In this document: positions 50,601 to 58,627 of the stretch, piece by piece
How the letters are laid out: each line of letters starts with the position of its first letter
How positions within the stretch are numbered: the stretch's first letter is position 1
Assembly (NCBI RefSeq): GCF_036311905.1
Contig: NZ_JAZDCH010000018.1
Location: 62,001 to 126,000, forward strand
Reading direction: 5' to 3'
Length of the DNA stretch: 64,000 nucleotides
Source: Brachybacterium sp036311905
GTDB taxonomy: Bacteria > Actinomycetota > Actinomycetes > Actinomycetales > Dermabacteraceae
The notes under the pieces: model-generated
What the model was told of the DNA's origin: nothing
Seen by the model: only the letters and a program-made list of their open reading frames with translations
Database searches by the model: none
Made by a program: the position numbers and the translations under genes

Positions 50601-50830
50601 GAGAGCACCCGGTTTGCGAGCGCGATGCGCTCTTCACGTGGAGCGATTCTCAGCGCCTGCTCCACGGTCCGTGCGACGTGCTGAGTAAGGATGTGCGCGA
50701 CATCAGCATCGTCCACGTCATCGGTCGGCGTGAGGAATCCGCGCGCCTCCGTCGACCTTACGGCGTCGGTCAGGCCGGTGGTGAGGAGCAGTTCGTAGAG
50801 CCCTGGATCGAGGGCCTGCTTTGCCTCCAT
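47690..50830 (-). CDS. PLD-helicase-DUF3427 protein (DEAD/DEAH superfamily II)
   Basis: A 1046-residue multidomain protein. Residues ~75-250 are a phospholipase-D-like nuclease domain with THLHAKAWMF and YVGSSNMSRAAL, in which the HxK of the HKD motif and the GSxN are present. ~315-680 form an SF2 helicase core: Walker A AATGTGKTVVA (about 335-345), IVIDEFHHAE (motif II, DEFH form), GLTATPERADG (motif III), QQLGRGLRR (motif VI). ~700-1046 match DUF3427. GGAG precedes the ATG, which overlaps the NUDIX stop by one base. Base composition is lower in GC than in neighbours. Such proteins are thought to act on nucleic acid; a defence or repair role is inference. Confidence 0.92.
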   Translation of the reverse strand: MEAKQALDPGLYELLLTTGLTDAVRSTEARGFLTPTDDVDDADVAHILTQHVARTVEQALRIAPREERIALANRVLSALPAAVPDPSVSPGPRLLTSVTAPEAPLMPRPSTPLSDVALFTNSRMDPQLGSELRLEMASADRIDLLCAFVQWSGIRVLESALREASERGVPIRVLTTTYIGATDRKALDYFVRSLNAEVRVNYDAQSTHLHAKAWMFHRASGYTTAYVGSSNMSRAALVDGLEWNVRLSHLATPSLVDKFESTFETYWDDAAFAPYDPDTDAEYLDALLAKNNGRAPSAALSISHLDVRPYPHQIEMLDDLSAEREVHHRHRNLLVAATGTGKTVVAALDYKRLRASEDDQPTILFLAHRQEILEQSLRTYRDVLKDGAFGELFVGSNKPLRRRHVFASIQSLQQPGELERWARDHFDVIVIDEFHHAEAATYRKVLDYFTPRELLGLTATPERADGVDVAQAFFDGRVASELRLWDALSADLLVPFHYFGIADGVDLRGVRFARGSYNIDQLNSAFTGNDARASKVLNAVRDKVTDPLRMRALGFCVSVDHAHYMADVFTRAGLPSRALTGASGSDERREGLAKLRSGEIVCLFAVDLFNEGLDIPLIDTVLMLRPTQSATIFLQQLGRGLRRAENKAVLTVLDFVGLQNENFRFDLKYRALTGLSRNKLERSIRDGFPFLPPGTQIVFDRVAQDIVLSNVKKQLKLSTRDLVADVRQHKPENVAPNEYALGSYLTSGERSLADVYAPGTRSLAGEKRSASWSALVDWAFPASIHEGFSDEADALLRRVGTLTHVDDPERIRAYRRLLTTPTLPPDVETDLYAAMLAFSFWPAGEQGVRAGLETIRSSPQVVAEMLNLLAYQEQASRVLPESLRGSAARSPLRSHARYSREELLAGFGLGTLDRGTPGSIREGVKWLPALGVDALLVTLKKSEADYSPTTMYRDFAINQELFHWESQSTTSADSPTGQRYINHSSRGSSVVLFVRRAKTGDIGTEPYTCLGTAQFQHATGTRPMQIVWKLDRTMPVDLFMEARAVA

Positions 50831-51261
50831 CACTCCGCCTCGGAGTTGTGTCGAAGAGAAATCAGCCGCTCGGGCAAGTCCGCGAGCAACGGAACATCTC
50901 CCGGCGCCCATTGCAGTGACGACAACTCAGCGAGGGGGACCCACTGCATCGCGTCGTGATCGCTGCTGGCGGAAGGGTCGTCGCCCTCGAACTGTGCGGC
51001 GTAGCAGGAGAGCTCGATACGTGCGGTGCCGACATTGCTCAGGCTCCGGTCGACGAAAGGGCCGACGGTGACGTCGACTCCGAGCTCTTCCCTCAGCTCG
51101 CGTCGCAGAGCGGCCTCGGGAGACTCGCCCGGCTCCACCTTGCCGCCCGGGAACTCCCACAGGCCACCAGCGCTCCGGTCGGCGTTGCGCCGGGCGGCGA
51201 AAACGGCGCCGTCACGTTCCACGATGGCCCCAACGACGCGGATGACTGGACTTTCCCCCAC
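50830..51261 (-). CDS. MutT-type NUDIX hydrolase
   Basis: A 143-residue NUDIX protein from a GTG with AAGGAG upstream. The NUDIX box runs from FPGGKVEPGESPEAALRREL (residues about 37-56) to REELGV, with all catalytic glutamates in place. The C-terminal WVPLAELSSLQWAPGD is typical of (deoxy)nucleoside triphosphate pyrophosphohydrolases. It is translationally coupled to the helicase gene (TGATG), so the two work together, for example by cleansing oxidised or modified nucleotides or by making a nucleotide signal. Like the helicase it is less GC-rich than its surroundings. Confidence 0.92.
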   Translation of the reverse strand: MGESPVIRVVGAIVERDGAVFAARRNADRSAGGLWEFPGGKVEPGESPEAALRRELREELGVDVTVGPFVDRSLSNVGTARIELSCYAAQFEGDDPSASSDHDAMQWVPLAELSSLQWAPGDVPLLADLPERLISLRHNSEAE

Positions 51262-51499
51262 GGTTGCTCCTTAGCAGTTCACCGACAGTGTTGATCCTAC
51301 GGACGGCTGCCGACGAGTGCGCTGAGCACTCACGAGACCAAGTTCCTGACGACGGGCGGAAGCAGAAGGGCTCACCCTCGGGCTGTGGGCAGGGAGGGCC
51401 AGCGTTGACATCGGGCGAGCGTTACCTACGACCCCTTGCTACCCACCCCATCACCGGCGAGAGTGGCACCACCACCCCGCGCTCACTCGGAGGCCCGAC

Positions 51500-51748
51500 A
51501 TGCCCCGCACCCCGCAGCCGTCCGTCCTCTCCTACCGCTCCGAGGGCTCGGTCCTCTCGATCTGCTCGGAGAACTCGGTGCTCTCGATCGGGAGCGTCGG
51601 CTCGGTGCTGTCGATCGGTTCGATCGGATCGTTCGCTTCGGTCTTGTCGATCGGCTCGGCCGTCTCGGCGGTCGCGATCTTGTCGTGGCTGACCGCCGGC
51701 GGAGTCATGACGGCCGCGCAGGTCTGCGGGCGCCACGCGGAGCGCTGA
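51500..51748 (+). CDS. small SVLSIGS-repeat protein
   Basis: An 82-residue protein. Residues 8-52 consist of imperfect repeats of [x]SVLSIGS: GSVLSICSENSVLSIGSV, GSVLSIGSIG, SFASVLSIGS, with strict spacing of the Ser-Val-Leu-Ser core. A hydrophobic segment follows (AVSAVAILSWLTAGGVM, about 53-70), then a CGRHAER end. GGAGG lies 5 bases before the ATG. No known domain recognised. The repeat pattern looks like a small solenoid or beta-helix next to a membrane helix. It lies between the NUDIX/helicase unit and the HSP90-like operon, in no clear operon. Function unknown. Confidence 0.65.
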   Translation: MPRTPQPSVLSYRSEGSVLSICSENSVLSIGSVGSVLSIGSIGSFASVLSIGSAVSAVAILSWLTAGGVMTAAQVCGRHAER

Positions 51749-51876
51749 CGCCGCGGCGAACGCCCAGCGCCCCGCGGACCCCCTAGATCTCGGTGAGCCC
51801 CCTCGCCGAGGTCAACGCGTCCGCGTGGGACGCTCGTCGTCCCGACGACATCGGCCTATCGCCCCCACACCCCCCG

Positions 51877-51882
51877 TACCCT
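51877..51882 (+). promoter_or_regulatory. -10 box of a leaderless HSP90-like operon
   Basis: TACCCT ends six bases before the ATG at 51889, so transcription would begin at or next to the start codon; no ribosome site is present there. Confidence 0.5.
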
Positions 51883-51888
51883 TCCCCC

Positions 51889-53751
51889 ATGCCGCCCGCC
51901 ACGGAGAACTTCCAGGTCGACCTGCGGGGGATCGTCGAGATCCTGTCGCACAACCTCTACTCGAGCCCGCGCGTTTACGTGCGGGAGCTGATCCAGAACG
52001 CGCGGGACGCGGTTGTCGCGCGCGGTGGGAGCGATGAGCACGGAGCTCCGTTGCCGCCGATCGAGCTGGTCGTCGACCCTGCCGCGGGGGCGCTCACGGT
52101 GCGCGATCACGGCATCGGACTCACCGAGGCGGAGGCCCGCAGCCTGCTGTCCACCATCGGCGCGTCCAGCAAGCGGGAGGAGCTCGCGGCGGCGCGGCGC
52201 GAGTTCCTCGGCCAGTTCGGGATCGGCCTGCTGTCCTGCTTCCTCGTCGCGGACCAGATCGAGGTGACCTCCCGCAGCGCCCGCGACCCCGAGGCGCGGA
52301 CCATGCGCTGGGTGGGTCGCGGCGACGGCACCTTCACGGTCACGGCCGCGCCGGAGCAGCTTGCCGAACCGGGCACCGAGGTGCGCGTGCACGTGCGCCC
52401 TGACGAGGTCGAATGGGTCGGCGCCGACCGCGTCACCCGGCTCGCCCGCGAGTACGCGAGCCTCCTCACCGTCCCGATCACTGTGGCCGTCGCCGGCGAC
52501 CCCGCCCCACCGACCGTCGTCAGCGGGAACACCGCCCCCTGGGACCTGCCCGAGCCCGCCGCCGCCGGCTGGTGCATGGACGCCTTCGGCTTCACCCCGC
52601 TCGCGAGCATCCCGCTGCACGTGCCGATGCTCGGCGTCCGCGGCGTCGCCTTCGTGACCCCTCAGGCGACGCCCGGCCGGGGACGCGCCGGGGACCGGGT
52701 GTTCTCGCACGGCATGTCCGTCGCCTCCGACAACACCCAGCTGGTGCCCGAATGGGTGGCCTTCGCCCGCGTCGCTCTCGAGGCGGGATCGCTCGGCCTC
52801 ACCGCCTCCCGCGAGTCGCTCCACGAGTCCGGCTCCCTCACCACCGCGCGCGAGGAGATCGGCCGGCAGATCCGCGCGGGCATCGAGCAGCTCGCCGCCG
52901 GGGACCCCGCGGTCTTCACACGGTTCGTCGACGTGCACGGGCAGAGCCTCATCGCCCTGGCCGTCGCGCACGAGGAGATGCTCGAGTTCGTCGCCCGCCA
53001 CCTCACCTGGGAGACCAGCGCCGGTCTGCTGCGCCTGGTGGAGATGCCCTCACGCATCACCTTCACCACCGACGACCGCGAGTTCTCCACCTATGCGCCG
53101 CTGGTGCAGGCGCAGGGCGGGCTGCTCGTCAACGGCGCCTACACGCACGGCGCGGCGATGCTGCGGGCGTACGGGGAGTCGCAGACCCGGCTGACCGCGC
53201 GCGCGTTCGAGCTGACGCGGCTGCTGGAGGACCTGCCCGAGCCGCGCGACGAGGACGCGGGCCTCGCCGAGCGGATCGGCGACGCAGCACGGGCCGTGCT
53301 CGACCCGCTCGGCGTCGCCGTCGACGTGCGGGCCTTCCGCCCGGCGACCCAGCTCGTCCTCCATGTGCCGGGCCGCGCTGCCGGTTTCGTGTTCGAGGAG
53401 GCCGACGACGACCCGTGGGCCGACCTGCTCGGCGGCGGAGCCCCCGTCGGCCCCGCACCCCCCGTCGACCCCCGCCCGGCGCTCGTGCTGAACCTCCGCG
53501 GCGAAGCGGTCCGCGCCCTCGGCGGCCGGCTCGCCCCGTCGGCCCGGGACGGGGCGATCCGCGCCCTGCACCTGCTGAGCCTGCTCCAGGCCGGCATCCG
53601 CCTGCACGCGGAGGAACAGGCGGGGCTGGCCGTCGCCCTGGAGACGCTGCTCCTGGCGGCGGCGCGCCCCGAGGACCGCACCACCGAGGACCGCATCACC
53701 GAGGATCGCTGCACCGAGAACGACACCACCGACGAACGGGGACGAGCATGA
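51889..53751 (+). CDS. HSP90-like GHKL ATPase
   Basis: A 620-residue protein resembling the N-terminal and middle parts of HtpG. YVRELIQNARDA (about 27-38; catalytic Glu, Mg-binding Asn), VRDHGIGLTEAEA (about 69-81) and EFLGQFGIGLLSCFLVA (about 105-121) are the N, G1 and G2 motifs. The C-terminal dimerisation domain of classical HtpG is not recognisable; instead the end contains four 15-bp-encoded acidic repeats (TEDRI/TEDRC). The ATG at 51889 is preceded by a -10 box but no ribosome site; an upstream in-frame start at 51793 seems less likely. It overlaps the next gene by four bases, so both act together. Clients are unknown. Confidence 0.85.
   Translation: MPPATENFQVDLRGIVEILSHNLYSSPRVYVRELIQNARDAVVARGGSDEHGAPLPPIELVVDPAAGALTVRDHGIGLTEAEARSLLSTIGASSKREELAAARREFLGQFGIGLLSCFLVADQIEVTSRSARDPEARTMRWVGRGDGTFTVTAAPEQLAEPGTEVRVHVRPDEVEWVGADRVTRLAREYASLLTVPITVAVAGDPAPPTVVSGNTAPWDLPEPAAAGWCMDAFGFTPLASIPLHVPMLGVRGVAFVTPQATPGRGRAGDRVFSHGMSVASDNTQLVPEWVAFARVALEAGSLGLTASRESLHESGSLTTAREEIGRQIRAGIEQLAAGDPAVFTRFVDVHGQSLIALAVAHEEMLEFVARHLTWETSAGLLRLVEMPSRITFTTDDREFSTYAPLVQAQGGLLVNGAYTHGAAMLRAYGESQTRLTARAFELTRLLEDLPEPRDEDAGLAERIGDAARAVLDPLGVAVDVRAFRPATQLVLHVPGRAAGFVFEEADDDPWADLLGGGAPVGPAPPVDPRPALVLNLRGEAVRALGGRLAPSARDGAIRALHLLSLLQAGIRLHAEEQAGLAVALETLLLAAARPEDRTTEDRITEDRCTENDTTDERGRA
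53671..53730 (+). repeat. four 15-bp tandem repeats in the HSP90-like C-terminus
   Basis: Units GAGGACCGCACCACC, GAGGACCGCATCACC, GAGGATCGCTGCACC and GAGAACGACACCACC encode (E/N)(D)(R/D)xT repeats just before the stop. The unit length keeps the frame. Confidence 0.8.
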
Positions 53752-55973
53752 TCCGGTACGACCAGGTCGCAGGACTCACCGGCGAGCAGGCCCAGCGCGT
53801 GCGCGCGCTCATCGACCGCAGCAGCGAGCTCTGGGACATGCCCGATGACCTCGGCACGGTCCGCGCCTGGGAGGAGCAGATCGCGGCCTGCGAGGCGGAG
53901 GGCGTGCCCCACCTCGCGGCCAGCGGACGCTTCGGCCAGTACTCGATCTACAGCACGGGCGGCAAACCGGCGGAGGCCCTCGACGCCTATGCGCGACTGA
54001 TGCAGATCGTCGGCCGCTACGGCGACCACATCCACCCCGAGAACCTGAAGCGGTTCCTCGGCTCGGTCGCCAGCCTGGTGGTCACCGTGGGGGAGGACCC
54101 GTCCGTCCCGCGCGCCCAGCTCGAGCGCGTCGTCGACCTCGTGGAGAGGCCGACGATCGCGCACGGCTTCGACCTCTCGAACGTGACCCTCGCGCGGGCC
54201 CTCCTCGCCGCCGGGTTCGGGGAGCCGGAGCGCGCCATGACTCTGCTGGACCAGTGGCAGGGCATCGGCAGCCCCGAGTGGCCCCCCTTCGACGCCAACA
54301 CCGTCACCTTCGAGATGATGATCCTCGAGGGCGTCGATCCCGGGCTGGCCGCGGCGACGCTCGCCCGCCGGTTCACGGCGATGGGCGTCCCGCCCGGACC
54401 GATCGACGTGGACCGGGACGACCACACCCAGCTCGTGCTGCTGCGGACCACGTTCGGCTCGCTGTCCGCGCGGGCGGGGAGGTGGGACGTCGCCGCCCGG
54501 ATCGGCGACGAGCTGCTCGACCAGTTCGGCATCGAGCGCCTCATCCGCTCCACGGAGATCGAGGACCTGCTCCTGGTGGTGGAGCATCGGCCGGAGGAGG
54601 CCCGACTCGCCGCCGACTTCGGCCTCGAGAACAGCCGGCTCGACCACGTCGACTGGCAGCTCCAGGCCGCTCTCGCCCGCAGCCGTTCCCTCGAGGAGCC
54701 GGACGGCGAGGAGGCGGCGCTGCTGCGCGCGCTGGCCACGGAGGCCGCCGCGGCGCACGACGCCCGAGGCGGGACCGACGTCCACACCCGCGAGCTGCAA
54801 CGCTTCTGGTTCGCCGGCCTGCCGCCCGCTGCGATCGCCGACGGCGACGGTCCCGGGGCCGACGCCGACCCGCAGGACCGGGCCGAGCGGATCCTGCGCG
54901 CGGGGTGGATCCCGCGGCGCACCGCGCCCGTGACGCTCGATGCCGTTCCCATCTCGCTCACGGACCGCTACGTCGAGCTGCACGAGCTGTCGATGTCGAT
55001 CCTGGAGGCCGAGTCCGCGGAGGAGGCCGAGGCGCTCGTCGCCGCCACGATCACCCGTGCCCGCGAGCTGAGGTTGCCGATGGCGGAGTTCACCGCCCAC
55101 CTCATGCACGCCTTCCACGCCTATCAGGCCGGCGACCACGAGGCGATGGTGCTGCGCTACCCGCGGGTGCAGAGCGCCCAGAGGGCCGCGCCGGACGGCA
55201 TCGAGCCGGCCCTCGAGAAGGCCGCCGCGGGGCTCTTCGTCCCGGTCGTCCTCACCGCCCTGGATCTGCCCTCGATCACGCTCGAGCGCATCGCGGAGAT
55301 CATCTCCGCGGAGACGGAGTTGCGCGCCGTGACCGGGATGCCCACCACGCCGCTCGCCGTGGCCGAGCTCGCCCGCGCGGCCCACCTCGGACGGAGTACG
55401 GAGATCGGCCCGCGGCTCGAGGAGGTCCGCTCCCGACTGGCCGCCGAGACGAGCGACGTGGACCCCTTCGACGTGCACCTCGACCTGGCGCGGATCCTCG
55501 CCCCGGTGGATCCCGGCGCGATCCCGGAGATCGCGGGCGGCGTGCTGAACCGCTCGCACGACCCCGCGCAGCAGCGGCCGGCGCACGCCTGGCTGACCTG
55601 GTCCGCACTCCGCGCGGGGAGGTCCGCGGAGGAGTACGTCGCCGCGGTCATCGCGCAGCTCGAGACGGTCGACCGGGACCTCGAGGAGTTCGGGGACCTG
55701 CCGCGGTCGGTCCTGCTCGAGGTCGCCTCCCACGATCCGCGGGCGCGGGGCTGGGTGCTCGAGGTCGCCCTCGCCGACGCGACCCCGGGGGACCCGACCC
55801 ACCTCGACACCTTCGCCGGCGCGGCGCGCCTCCTGCTCGACCACGCACCGGCGGACGAGCGCGGCCCGCGGCTGCGCGAGGACGCCCTCCGGATCGCCGC
55901 GGCCCTCGATCGCCGCAACGGCAGCACGGTGCAGTCCGCGCTGCTGCGGAAGCGGTTCTTCCCGGAGGGGTGA
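53748..55973 (+). CDS. large helical-repeat protein coupled to the HSP90-like ATPase
   Basis: A 741-residue protein predicted almost all-helical, with TPR-like pairs throughout (for example GKPAEALDAYARLMQIVG about 73-90, AGRWDVAARIGDELLDQFG about 244-262, AEEAEALVAATITRARELRLP about 425-445). It has no catalytic motif that I recognise. ATGA overlap with the HSP90-like gene shows coupled translation. The likely role is a scaffold or client-binding partner of the ATPase. A hairpin-free 59-bp gap and a TAGGGT box separate it from dhaK. Confidence 0.75.
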   Translation: MIRYDQVAGLTGEQAQRVRALIDRSSELWDMPDDLGTVRAWEEQIAACEAEGVPHLAASGRFGQYSIYSTGGKPAEALDAYARLMQIVGRYGDHIHPENLKRFLGSVASLVVTVGEDPSVPRAQLERVVDLVERPTIAHGFDLSNVTLARALLAAGFGEPERAMTLLDQWQGIGSPEWPPFDANTVTFEMMILEGVDPGLAAATLARRFTAMGVPPGPIDVDRDDHTQLVLLRTTFGSLSARAGRWDVAARIGDELLDQFGIERLIRSTEIEDLLLVVEHRPEEARLAADFGLENSRLDHVDWQLQAALARSRSLEEPDGEEAALLRALATEAAAAHDARGGTDVHTRELQRFWFAGLPPAAIADGDGPGADADPQDRAERILRAGWIPRRTAPVTLDAVPISLTDRYVELHELSMSILEAESAEEAEALVAATITRARELRLPMAEFTAHLMHAFHAYQAGDHEAMVLRYPRVQSAQRAAPDGIEPALEKAAAGLFVPVVLTALDLPSITLERIAEIISAETELRAVTGMPTTPLAVAELARAAHLGRSTEIGPRLEEVRSRLAAETSDVDPFDVHLDLARILAPVDPGAIPEIAGGVLNRSHDPAQQRPAHAWLTWSALRAGRSAEEYVAAVIAQLETVDRDLEEFGDLPRSVLLEVASHDPRARGWVLEVALADATPGDPTHLDTFAGAARLLLDHAPADERGPRLREDALRIAAALDRRNGSTVQSALLRKRFFPEG

Positions 55974-55992
55974 GGGACCGCGCGCCGCGTGC

Positions 55993-55998
55993 TAGGGT
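55993..55998 (+). promoter_or_regulatory. -10 box of dhaKL
   Basis: TAGGGT 35 bases before the dhaK ATG; matches TAnnnT. Confidence 0.5.
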
Positions 55999-56032
55999 CG
56001 GAACCGAGCATCCGCCCGCCGGAAGGACCACC

Positions 56033-57031
56033 ATGCGCCGCAGCATCGTCAACGACCCCGACCAGCTCGTCCCGGAGGCGCTCGAGGGGTTCGTCCTCAG
56101 CCATCCGGGACGCCTCGCCTTCGACGTCGAGCACCGCTTCGTGCGCCGGGCCGAGCCCGCACAGGGGAAGGTCGGCCTCGTCTCCGGGGGCGGCTCCGGT
56201 CACGAGCCGCTGCACGCAGGCTTCGTCGGCCCCGGGATGCTCGACGTCGCGGTCGCCGGCGCCGTGTTCGCGAGCCCCACCGCGCTGCAGGTCCTCGAGG
56301 CCACGAAGGCGGCGGACTCCGGACGGGGCGTCGTCCAGATCGTCAAGAACTACACCGGCGACGTGCTGAACTTCCGCATCGCCGGCGAGATCAGCGGCGA
56401 CGACCAGGTGGAGACCGAGATCGTGCTGGTCGACGACGATCTCGCGACCGAGTCCGCCGACGGCGGCGGGCCGGGCCGCCGCGGCACCGCAGCCACCGTC
56501 ATCGTCGAGAAGATCTGCGGGGCCGCCGCCGAGGAGGGTCAGGACCTCGCCGCGGTCGCCGAGGTGGGGCGGAGGGTCGCCGCCTCCGCGCGCACCATGA
56601 GCCTGGCGCTCGCCGCCGGCACCCACCCCGGCGACGACGAGCCGCAGTTCACGCTCGAGGCCGACGAGGTCGAGCTGGGCGTCGGGATCCACGGCGAGCG
56701 CGCCGCCCGCCGCGTCCCCTTCACCACCGCCGACGGCCTCACCGACTTGCTGCTCGACCCGCTGCTCGAGGAGCTCCACCTGGAGCGCGGCACCGAGGTG
56801 CTCGCGATCGTCAACGGGCTCGGCGGCACCTACCCGCTCGAGCTGAACCTCGTCGCCCGCCGACTCCACCACCGCCTCCGCGATGCGGGGATGGCGGTGG
56901 GCCGCAGCCTCGTCGGCTCCTACGTGACGAGCCTCGACATGCACGGCGTGTCCCTGACGCTGCTGCCGTTGGACGAGGAGCTGACCCGCCTGTGGGACGC
57001 GCCCGTGACCACCCCTGCCCTGACCTGGTGA
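56033..57031 (+). CDS. dhaK: dihydroxyacetone kinase subunit DhaK
   Basis: A 332-residue substrate-binding subunit. The GGGSGHEPLHAGFVGPGMLD segment (about 51-70), IVKNYTGDVLNF (about 103-114) and GVGIHGE with His220, the residue that binds dihydroxyacetone covalently in DhaK proteins, are present. AAGGA precedes the ATG. dhaL follows after 11 bp. No DhaM phosphotransfer subunit gene is nearby, so the phosphate donor must come from a PTS protein elsewhere, or the pair acts on another ketose such as a tetrulose. Inserted GG/PGRR-rich loop near residue 150 is unusual. Confidence 0.93.
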   Translation: MRRSIVNDPDQLVPEALEGFVLSHPGRLAFDVEHRFVRRAEPAQGKVGLVSGGGSGHEPLHAGFVGPGMLDVAVAGAVFASPTALQVLEATKAADSGRGVVQIVKNYTGDVLNFRIAGEISGDDQVETEIVLVDDDLATESADGGGPGRRGTAATVIVEKICGAAAEEGQDLAAVAEVGRRVAASARTMSLALAAGTHPGDDEPQFTLEADEVELGVGIHGERAARRVPFTTADGLTDLLLDPLLEELHLERGTEVLAIVNGLGGTYPLELNLVARRLHHRLRDAGMAVGRSLVGSYVTSLDMHGVSLTLLPLDEELTRLWDAPVTTPALTW

Positions 57032-57042
57032 GGAGCACACCG

Positions 57043-57702
57043 ATGACTGTTCACGCCCTGCCCGATGCCCTCGGCCGCACGTTCGTCACGACCCTCCAAG
57101 GGGCGCTCGAGATCGCCGCGCCCGCGCTCGGCGACCTCGACCGTCGCGCCGGAGACGGCGACTTCGGCGACAACGTCCGCACCGCCATGAAGAACCTCGG
57201 CCGCGAGCTCGAGGGCGCGGAGCCCGCCGACTACCGCGGTTGGGTCACCGCCGTGTCCCGCGCCTGGCTGGGCGTCGGCGGCACGTCCGGCCCGCTGCTC
57301 GGCATGTTCTTCCGCGATCTCGCGAAGGCCGCCGACGACGGGGCGGTCCCCGACCTCGCGGCGCTCACCGCCGCGCTCGCCGCCGGCCAGGCCGTGATCC
57401 AGAAGTACGGCGAGGCCGAGGTGGGGGACCGCACCATGGTCGACGCCCTCGCCCCGGCCGTCACGGCGCTCCAAGAGGCTGGAGAGTCCGAGGCAGGGCC
57501 GGCCCTCGCCGCCGCTGAACGGGCCGCGGTCGAGGCGGCCCGCGGCACCGCCGAGCTCACCGCGCGTCGCGGACGCGCCAGCTACGTCGGCGACAGCGCG
57601 CAGGGCGTGATGGACCCCGGCGCCTGCGCCATGGCGCTGGTGATCGGGGCGCTGCGGGCGGCGGCCGACGGGGGTGAGGTCGACACGGACTGGATCGGCT
57701 GA
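57043..57702 (+). CDS. dhaL: dihydroxyacetone kinase subunit DhaL
   Basis: A 219-residue nucleotide-binding subunit. LDRRAGDGDFGDNV (about residues 31-44) gives the aspartates that hold Mg-ADP; GGTSGPLLGMFF (about 79-90) and GDRTMVDALAPA (about 128) and the C-terminal RRGRASYVGDSAQGVMDPGA (about 173-192) are diagnostic. GAGGAG precedes the ATG. The usual GDGDHG reads GDGDFG, with Phe for His. It forms a two-gene operon with dhaK and is followed by a convergent VOC gene. Confidence 0.92.
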   Translation: MTVHALPDALGRTFVTTLQGALEIAAPALGDLDRRAGDGDFGDNVRTAMKNLGRELEGAEPADYRGWVTAVSRAWLGVGGTSGPLLGMFFRDLAKAADDGAVPDLAALTAALAAGQAVIQKYGEAEVGDRTMVDALAPAVTALQEAGESEAGPALAAAERAAVEAARGTAELTARRGRASYVGDSAQGVMDPGACAMALVIGALRAAADGGEVDTDWIG

Positions 57703-57765
57703 GGGCTCGACCCTCCGGTTCGGTCCGCGCCGCCGACCCTCCGCATCACCCCGCCGCGCTGGCCC

Positions 57766-58416
57766 TCAGATCGTGATCTCGCGCCCGTCCTCCGTGCGCA
57801 GCACCAGCTCGAAGCGGCTGCCCTGGCCCTCGCGGATCTCGGCGAGGGCGTCGCCGAGGCCGAGCGCGGCGGTGGCCTCGCGCAGCGGCTCGGGGTTGAC
57901 CTCGATCCGGGCGAAGGAGACCAGCTCGATCGTGGGGAGATCGCCGAGCCCGGGCTGGTCCGCGGTGCCCCAGTCGATGAGGAAGGGCAGGCCGTAGTTC
58001 ACCGGCGGCGGGGCCTGGGTCAGGCGCCATTCCAGGGTGTCGCCGGACGGGGTGGTGCGCGAGAGAGGCTGCGGGTCGCCGAGCTCCACGCCGCCGGCCC
58101 GTGCCGCCGCGACGACGCCGTCGAGGCCGCCGGGATGCGCGGCGTAGGTGATCAGCGTCGGCTTCCGCAGCCGGTGGATGTTGAACAGCTTCGGCAGCGC
58201 CTCGCCCTCCCGCTCCGGATCCGGGCCGACCAGCTCGAGGTAGTGGGGCCGGCGCTCGCCGCCGACGGTGAGCGCGACCAGCGCGTTCGCGGTGCCGACA
58301 GGGTGGCTCCCACCCGGCGCGGCGGTCACGCCGGTGAGATCGCGGAACCAGCCGACGAGCTCCTCGAGGGACGGGCCGGCGATGACGATGTGGTCCAGCA
58401 GCGGGGGAACGTTCAT
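57766..58416 (-). CDS. VOC-family protein (glyoxalase-like domain)
   Basis: A 216-residue protein with two VOC half-domains. LLDHIVIAGPSLEELVGWFRDLTG (about 5-28) begins the first, and the second contains INVxPEPL-like VNPEPLREATAALGL. The YLELVGPDPEREGE region (about 59-72) is typical of the 'glyoxalase-like domain' group of actinobacteria. No clear ribosome site; CTATCG upstream could be a -10 for a leaderless message. Monocistronic. Function unknown. Confidence 0.82.
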   Translation of the reverse strand: MNVPPLLDHIVIAGPSLEELVGWFRDLTGVTAAPGGSHPVGTANALVALTVGGERRPHYLELVGPDPEREGEALPKLFNIHRLRKPTLITYAAHPGGLDGVVAAARAGGVELGDPQPLSRTTPSGDTLEWRLTQAPPPVNYGLPFLIDWGTADQPGLGDLPTIELVSFARIEVNPEPLREATAALGLGDALAEIREGQGSRFELVLRTEDGREITI

Positions 58417-58521
58417 GCCCCCGACGATAGCCCTCGCCGTCGCACCGTCGCGCCGGACCGTTCCTCCCCACGCCCACCCGTCCACAGCCGCGAGGCGCGG
58501 CCTGTTACGTGTCAGTGCCCC

Positions 58522-58536
58522 GTGATGCAATATCAC
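58522..58536. promoter_or_regulatory. inverted repeat before the LuxR gene
   Basis: GTGAT-GCAAT-ATCAC is a perfect 5-bp inverted repeat with a 5-base centre, inside a larger imperfect hairpin (GCCCC...GGGGC), about 90 bases before the LuxR start and 106 bases before the divergent VOC start. Possible operator. Confidence 0.45.
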
Positions 58537-58627
58537 TTCAGGGGCTGAGACCTGTGCGGACCCGAGCTGGACCTCGGGCCCACAGGCGAACCCCGCGTCG
58601 GCTGATCCGCGGGGGAACGAGGGGAGG

